Origin: Obscuribacter phosphatis_A
GTDB lineage: Bacteria; Cyanobacteriota; Vampirovibrionia; Obscuribacterales; Obscuribacteraceae
DNA length: 64,000 nt
NCBI GenBank assembly: GCA_017303615.1
Contig: JAFLCK010000001.1
Span: forward strand, 1 to 64,000
Direction of reading: 5' to 3'
Part shown: piece after piece, positions 59,340 through 64,000 of the stretch
Layout: the number at the start of each line of letters is the position of its first letter
Position numbering within the stretch: the stretch's first letter is position 1
Translations under genes and position numbers: made by a program
The notes under the pieces: generated by a model
Seen by the model: the letters and a program-made list of their open reading frames with translations, nothing else
Told to the model about the DNA's origin: nothing
Databases searched by the model: none

Positions 59340-60935
59340 TTGGTGACAAATGCGCACGCGATTGTCTGCGGACGAACCGGCGTAGGCAAGTCCAGAGGCT
59401 TCTTCATCCCGAACCTGATGGAAAGACTCGGAACCAACATGATCGTCACCGAAGCAACGCCCGGATACGAACAAGGCGAACTGTACACGCTCACATCAGG
59501 GTGGAGGAAACAAGCTGGTCACCGAATCTATTCGTTCAATCCTGCCGATATGTCCTCTACCCGAATCAATCCGGTCGACCGAGTAAGAATGGCGCCGCAA
59601 CTGGAAAAAGCAAAGGAAGCCGAAAAACTAGCCGACCTGATCATTATGAACGGCAGTGGCGAGGAACAACGCGTCGACCCAACATGGGACCGATCCGAAA
59701 AACAGCTCCTCGTGTCACTGATACTGCACGCAGCAGCGACTGATCCGGAAATGGGACATATCGGCGCAATCAGATGGCTCCTCCTCTCTGGAATTAATCG
59801 AGTCCGCGAGACGATGGCAAAGAGTAAATCAGAACTTGCGCAGATGGAATTCGAAGGATGGCTTGGATCGACTTCTGAGAACTTCAGATTCGGCGTGCTG
59901 TCGGGGCTGATGACGAAACTCAATCCTTGGATAACCGACCAGTTCGTAGCGCTAACTGAGAAGACCGACATCGACTTCGAAGAGCTAAGAAATCAGTTGT
60001 TCACCTTCTACATAGCGGTGCCCAGCCGCTCTCGTGATAGCAAGTTGATCGGCTCTCTCCTGGTGAACTTCCTCCTCGATTACTTGCTCGACACCAAAGC
60101 GACGATGAAGTATCCGACAGCGATGTTCCTCGAGGAATTCACAAACTTCGGAAAAATAGCCAACATCGCCAATGTCCTGTCGATTGTCCGAAAAGCCAAG
60201 ATAAGTCTCGTGCTCGGATTCCAAAATTACTTCCAGCTCGAACGAGTCTACTCACAAAAGGAGGCTCAAATTATCTTCGATCAACCGGCAACGCAGATTT
60301 ACTTCAGGCAGAAGAACTTCCGCGAAGCCCGCGCCCTGCGTGAAGCGCTCGGAACAACAACAATCGAGGAAGTCACCGTTAATGATACCGGTCGAGTGCA
60401 CGAGTTCATTCAAGGTCGAGCGCTCGCCACACCAGACGAACTGATTAATTTAAGTGGCGAGGTTATCGCATTCACGAACGACACCTGGCCGCTCAAACTC
60501 CGGCTCAGTGCGCCGTATGCATACGAACATGCAATGGCATATCCACCGCCGGAACGCCCAGCTCACGAAATCACCGAGCACATTCGCTGGCGTTGTAGAA
60601 CGACCGAGCAAAAGGAACCACCGCAACAGCAGCAGCAACAACCAACAAACAACGCCACCGAAAATCCAACAGGCGGAAACACCAGAAACCGCAGAAATAA
60701 AGACCGCAACGACAGAAGTCGCGACGCCGGAAATCGCGACATAAGAAACGGCGATAACAAAAATCGCGATAACAGAAATCGAGACAATCGAGATGCCGCA
60801 AGCCGCGATCACCATAACCGCAACTTCAATTCAAGCGCGCGCGAAACTAATGAAGACCGCTCGCAGGAAGGACAATCCTCACATTCACAGCCACTAGACA
60901 ACTCACCGGAGGTCGACGACGTATGGCCATCATAG
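59340..60935 (+). CDS. VirD4/TraD-like coupling ATPase, N-terminally truncated
   Basis: 531 residues from a TTG. Walker A: CGRTGVGKSRG at residues 10-20; Walker B-like: AMFLEEFTNFGKIAN with the catalytic Glu. FIPNLMERLG, IVTEATPGYEQGELYTLTSGWR and FNPADMSSTRINPVD are typical of cyanobacterial-type conjugative coupling proteins. The usual N-terminal membrane helices are missing, and an in-frame stop precedes the start (59313). From about 425 the chain is Gln- and then Arg/Asn/Asp-rich and repetitive (RDNRNRDN), probably disordered. Coupling proteins bring DNA to a type IV secretion channel. No relaxase is in view. Confidence 0.8.
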   Translation: MVTNAHAIVCGRTGVGKSRGFFIPNLMERLGTNMIVTEATPGYEQGELYTLTSGWRKQAGHRIYSFNPADMSSTRINPVDRVRMAPQLEKAKEAEKLADLIIMNGSGEEQRVDPTWDRSEKQLLVSLILHAAATDPEMGHIGAIRWLLLSGINRVRETMAKSKSELAQMEFEGWLGSTSENFRFGVLSGLMTKLNPWITDQFVALTEKTDIDFEELRNQLFTFYIAVPSRSRDSKLIGSLLVNFLLDYLLDTKATMKYPTAMFLEEFTNFGKIANIANVLSIVRKAKISLVLGFQNYFQLERVYSQKEAQIIFDQPATQIYFRQKNFREARALREALGTTTIEEVTVNDTGRVHEFIQGRALATPDELINLSGEVIAFTNDTWPLKLRLSAPYAYEHAMAYPPPERPAHEITEHIRWRCRTTEQKEPPQQQQQQPTNNATENPTGGNTRNRRNKDRNDRSRDAGNRDIRNGDNKNRDNRNRDNRDAASRDHHNRNFNSSARETNEDRSQEGQSSHSQPLDNSPEVDDVWPS

Positions 60936-61486
60936 CGATAGCAACAGGCATCTTTGTGTTCCTCCTCACCGGAGCCGTAACCAACGAGCTCACTCACGAT
61001 CCAGGAGCAGGCGTTTTGCCAGGACTCATACTCGGCTTCCTGGCAGCTTCCCCACTCTTCAAACTCGCCGCGCAAGAACGCTCAAACTTCCTGCACCCGG
61101 CGCCGCGCGAATACAACATCCCCGCCAAGCTTGCGTTCGCGAAAATCCGCGACTACCTCGCCGAAGTCTCCTACAACTACGGTGACAAATGGCACGTCGT
61201 AACCGCCGATACTCAGTCGGGTCGCATCACCGCCAACCTTCGATTCACCGATGAGTTCACTCGAATCGAGGGCGATGCACGCGGCAATATTCACACGCGC
61301 ACGGAGCGCCTACAGCGCTTCCTTGCGGTCGAGATTCAAGTGCGCCCTACAGAGCGGGGCACCACTATTCAGCTTGACTTCTCTCCAAGGATTGAAGGGG
61401 TCTACTATGCGGCGTGCGACATCATTGTGAGTGATGTCATAAGCCGCTTTGACTCCATTTTGACTGACAAAGGTCGCAGCCTATAG
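60923..61486 (+). CDS. Small membrane-anchored protein
   Basis: 187 residues; overlaps the 3' end of the coupling gene by 13 bp. Two hydrophobic helices at residues 3-20 and 29-48, then a soluble domain with strand-rich parts (KWHVVTADTQSGRITANLRF, AVEIQVRPTERGTTIQLDF). No family recognised. Coupling to the VirD4-like gene suggests a component or regulator of the same element. Confidence 0.55.
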   Translation: MAIIAIATGIFVFLLTGAVTNELTHDPGAGVLPGLILGFLAASPLFKLAAQERSNFLHPAPREYNIPAKLAFAKIRDYLAEVSYNYGDKWHVVTADTQSGRITANLRFTDEFTRIEGDARGNIHTRTERLQRFLAVEIQVRPTERGTTIQLDFSPRIEGVYYAACDIIVSDVISRFDSILTDKGRSL

Positions 61487-61511
61487 GCCTGACGAGATCG
61501 TTGTATGATCT

Positions 61512-62624
61512 ATGTCCCTAAGACGGCTTCAGCTGAATGGAAGCACTAAGCGAGTCAGATCTTTTGCCTTCCGGTTTGCCGTAAATAGCACAATGATGAA
61601 AATAAACGCCAAATTGACGCAAGAAGCAAGAATATTGCTGGAAGCGCGCGAAAGTTGCCATGATCTGCATGGAATGGGAGATATAGATGCGTCTGGCGAC
61701 GAAGTTGAAAAACCCTGTCGCGATTTTTTGCAGCGTTGGTTGAGTAGGCGCCTTGCGATCACACACGGACAGATTGTTGATCAAAGCCTGAATGTCAGTG
61801 ACCAACTTGATGTCGTGATCGCGGATAAACTAGCCGCTCCACCGTTGTACACTTCCGCGAGTGAGACCCAATACATACCTTTCGAATCTGTGTATGCAGT
61901 CGGTGAACTCAAAGCTACATACACGCTGTCAGGAGTGCGCGACTTCTGCAAGAAGCTTCGAAAGCTGCGAGAAGATCTTTCGCGAAAGGTAGTAGCTGGA
62001 GATGAGCTGCAAATTGGTGATACGACGATCAGCGGATTGCGTTTTGGCAAGCCTGGACGCCCGCCGTCAAACCAACTCTACAGCTTTTATCTCGCACTAG
62101 GGACCGAGACCGATTTGATGAATAGAATCAGTCGGCAATCTCTAAGCGAGTTGTATGAAGAGGAATGGCCAGATGTACCTTCCTGCATAATGGTTCTGCC
62201 CCAGACGGCCATCGTGCCGATGAATCTTAAATTGCAAGGCGAACATGTCGTTGGTTCGGCGCCTTTACTTCTGCCGAGGAGCGCAGACTATTATGCACCC
62301 GATGAGTCTTATGACGCGTATTGGACCGCCTTCGCTACAAATTTGACTAGTAAAGAAGAGATTGCAACACTCAATCTATGCCTGCTGCTCAGTGCTTTGA
62401 TAACTCATATTCAGAGTTCACAATTGGCTCCTCCCCAGTTATTCGATTATTTGAAACATGCAGTTCAGCTCGAGAACAGCCGGTTGGTCGTTCTTGGCCC
62501 AATAGTTAGACAGTCCGATGAAAATGTACAAACCTACGCAACCGATGAAAAAGAAGAAACCAGCGAAAGCAAAGACACCCAAGAAAACAAAGACGCCGAA
62601 GAAGGCAATCAAGACGCCCACTGA
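61512..62624 (+). CDS. DUF6602-like nuclease-fold protein
   Basis: 370 residues. The core LAITHGQIVDQSLNVSDQLDVVIADK has D100 in a strand, and FESVYAVGELKATYT has E132 and K134: a PD-(D/E)xK arrangement (D, E-x-K) as in DUF6602 proteins. E65 in GDEVEKP could be another active-site acid. The C-terminal 45 residues are acidic (TDEKEETSESKDTQENKD) and are encoded over the start of the next gene. DUF6602 members are often near defence genes. Catalysis is not shown. Confidence 0.7.
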   Translation: MSLRRLQLNGSTKRVRSFAFRFAVNSTMMKINAKLTQEARILLEARESCHDLHGMGDIDASGDEVEKPCRDFLQRWLSRRLAITHGQIVDQSLNVSDQLDVVIADKLAAPPLYTSASETQYIPFESVYAVGELKATYTLSGVRDFCKKLRKLREDLSRKVVAGDELQIGDTTISGLRFGKPGRPPSNQLYSFYLALGTETDLMNRISRQSLSELYEEEWPDVPSCIMVLPQTAIVPMNLKLQGEHVVGSAPLLLPRSADYYAPDESYDAYWTAFATNLTSKEEIATLNLCLLLSALITHIQSSQLAPPQLFDYLKHAVQLENSRLVVLGPIVRQSDENVQTYATDEKEETSESKDTQENKDAEEGNQDAH

Positions 62625-63594
62625 ACGAAGCAAGAATCGGTTGCGAACGTTGCCATTGTCTAACTTGCTTCGCAGACGACTCATGCATGCTTACAGAACC
62701 GTTCAGGAGCACGTAGAGGAAGCTAAGAAGAACGGCACTAAGACAGCACTGATGAGGGCCGAAGAATCTGCGCGAACCGCAATCACGGATCTCTTGCGGG
62801 AGTTCCTGCCAGAGGATTATGTTTTAGGACCTGGCATTATCACAGATTCTCGCGGCACATTCAGTTCCAATTTTGACTTGGTGATTCGTCAACCGGCACT
62901 AATTGACCTGGGGTTCCCCGATCGAAACGGTATACCTGTGATCGCTTATGAGGATGTTTACGCTGTCGGTGATATCAAAGTTCTTGCAATGCCGCAGTAT
63001 CTAATGTCACTTGCTCAAAAGCTTGAACACTTGAGCACCAATCTACATAGAAAAAATACACCAGCTGACTTTATGTTTGATGCTGGCCCAATTCATCTTA
63101 TGAGCGCGGACAATCCACCCTCAACGATGTATCGTAATCCGCTGTTCTCTATGTTTGTTTCCTTTTTTAAGAACCCTTTGGAATTCCCGAATCTAGAGAC
63201 CGGGCAAGGCGATTGGTCGGGGTTTGAGTTTCTGAGCCAGTTCTATGAAGCAGCGCCCGCGGTACCAACGATAACCGCAATGCTCGATTCCGCGACAGTA
63301 ATCCCAGCACAACTGCAAATTGATGAACAGGGAGAGGTGCTTGCCATCGGGCATTTGCAAACGCCAAGTTGGCTTCAAGAACGAGACGAAGATGATGATG
63401 AATACCGACACGAATGGCTTCTTTGGGCATCAAAGACGGGTGCTCCTCTCGCAAATTTTGCCACCTTAGTCAGCGCATTGTCCGATCACTTGCGCAAATG
63501 CGTGTTGCGACCAGCGGACATCGAGGACTATTTCGGTTTTCAGGACGTTATCGAGGGATTCGACCTGATTGCTCCGATCAGTACTGAAAGTTAG
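62518..63594 (+). CDS. Second DUF6602-like protein with D-x-K motif
   Basis: Up to 358 residues. The core YVLGPGIITDSRGTFSSNFDLVIRQ and YEDVYAVGDIKVLAM repeats that of the previous protein, but the Glu of E-x-K is Asp. The N-terminal 45 residues are Lys-rich (KKKKPAKAKTPKKTKTPKK) and coded over the acidic tail of the upstream gene in another frame. An ATG at 62683 would remove this tail. Neither start has a good ribosome-binding site. Likely partner of the upstream paralogue. Confidence 0.65.
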   Translation: MKMYKPTQPMKKKKPAKAKTPKKTKTPKKAIKTPTERSKNRLRTLPLSNLLRRRLMHAYRTVQEHVEEAKKNGTKTALMRAEESARTAITDLLREFLPEDYVLGPGIITDSRGTFSSNFDLVIRQPALIDLGFPDRNGIPVIAYEDVYAVGDIKVLAMPQYLMSLAQKLEHLSTNLHRKNTPADFMFDAGPIHLMSADNPPSTMYRNPLFSMFVSFFKNPLEFPNLETGQGDWSGFEFLSQFYEAAPAVPTITAMLDSATVIPAQLQIDEQGEVLAIGHLQTPSWLQERDEDDDEYRHEWLLWASKTGAPLANFATLVSALSDHLRKCVLRPADIEDYFGFQDVIEGFDLIAPISTES

Positions 63595-63717
63595 CATGTG
63601 AATCGCTATCGTCTCGCACGCAAGCGCTCAGTTATTCCTCTCCGTCGTTCCATTCGTCATAGACAGCGCGGAATGTAATGCTGTCGCTGAATTCCAGAGT
63701 TTAGCCTATTTATTTAC

Positions 63718-64000
63718 TCAGCCCTTTGCAAGCCATCTCGCATACGCTCGTACGTCAATCATTGGCACAGTTCCGAGTGTTTGTAGCTTTGCTATTAGCT
63801 CTAAGAGGAATGCTGTCGCTGCCTTTGTGTTGGTTAATACCTGGTGGCACCCGGCTTCATCACACACGACAATGCCGTGCGAAGCGACGCATGCTAACTC
63901 CAGTTTTTCTAGTTGGTCATCCGTTTTTAGTGCCTTAAGAAACGTCTCGCCCAAAGCTGGAGACCAATCACTATCAAACGATAGAATGCCAGCCAAGATC
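63718..64000 (-). CDS. C-terminal part of an unknown gene, cut by the window edge
   Basis: The frame is open to position 64000 on the minus strand, so the gene begins outside. The 93 visible residues (SFDSDWSPALGETFLKALKTDD, CVASHGIVVCDEAGCHQVLTN, AKLQTLGTVPMIDVRAYARW) show no family that I recognise. Cys pairs are spaced widely. It points toward the DUF6602 pair, convergently. Confidence 0.45.
   Translation of the reverse strand, partial: ILAGILSFDSDWSPALGETFLKALKTDDQLEKLELACVASHGIVVCDEAGCHQVLTNTKAATAFLLELIAKLQTLGTVPMIDVRAYARWLAKG

Noticed and set aside
60660..60830. Short repeated units that looked like a CRISPR or minisatellite array
   Set aside because: They are irregular codon-level repeats that encode the Arg/Asn/Asp-rich tail of the coupling protein, with no spacer structure.

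Overview
The window looks like a chromosome segment of a non-photosynthetic relative of cyanobacteria, most likely an Obscuribacter-like member of the Vampirovibrionia/Melainabacteria. This assignment is an inference. It rests on the density of TPR proteins, two secreted caspase-like peptidases, a VirD4-type coupling protein of a style I associate with cyanobacterial plasmids, and many large orphan proteins. No ribosomal marker is present to test it. A planctomycete-like or other bacterium with a large, TPR-rich genome remains possible.

Layout. Position 1-1.1 kb holds the end of an SGNH-hydrolase-like protein. From 8.0 down to 1.3 kb runs a minus-strand inorganic-carbon operon: dabB (NuoL-like), an extra antiporter-like membrane subunit, dabA (zinc protein) and a PII-like regulator. 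From 9 to 15 kb are two DUF1444-like proteins around alanine dehydrogenase and an acetyl-CoA acetyltransferase. From 15 to 22.6 kb, mostly on the minus strand, are two paralogous DUF4234-like membrane proteins, a TIGR02391-like protein, a membrane-anchored TPR protein, small exported proteins and thymidine kinase. At 23-24.3 kb is a fumarase/aspartase-superfamily protein that has lost its signature motifs. From 24.4 to 28.7 kb is a three-gene unit with a UshA-type 5'-nucleotidase. From 28.7 to 32.2 kb on the plus strand are a Cys-rich protein, TusA, two TPR proteins and 4-hydroxyphenylpyruvate dioxygenase. From 37.65 down to 33.0 kb a tight unit joins hisC, a TPR-caspase and a Ser/Thr kinase. 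Next come tRNA-Gly(TCC), threonine dehydratase, an FAD oxidoreductase, a GcvR-like ACT protein, a SEC-C protein, a DUF429 protein and an 806-residue orphan. At 48.35-48.51 kb are two abutting, structurally odd tRNA-like genes, followed by a strong imperfect hairpin. From 53.1 to 48.9 kb are a second caspase with a duplicated C-terminal module, an exported lipase and a tautomerase.

From about 53.3 kb to the right edge the content changes to accessory and mobile genes. There is a 1175-residue protein with a PD-(D/E)xK-like nuclease N-terminus, read away from a PIN-domain toxin and its unusually long partner. Between the two lies a perfect 16-bp palindrome. Then come a VirD4/TraD-like ATPase whose 5' part carries an in-frame stop, a small membrane protein, two overlapping DUF6602-like nuclease-fold proteins and a partial gene at the edge.

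How the genes may work together. The dab operon probably drives energy-coupled CO2/bicarbonate capture, perhaps for anaplerotic carboxylation, under nucleotide-responsive PII-like control. Ald, HPPD, threonine dehydratase and thiolase point to amino-acid and acyl catabolism feeding acetyl-CoA and pyruvate. The caspases and kinase may belong to a stress-signalling or regulated-death pathway. The right end resembles a genomic island with defence and toxin functions. I saw no rRNA, no complete insertion sequence and no CRISPR array.
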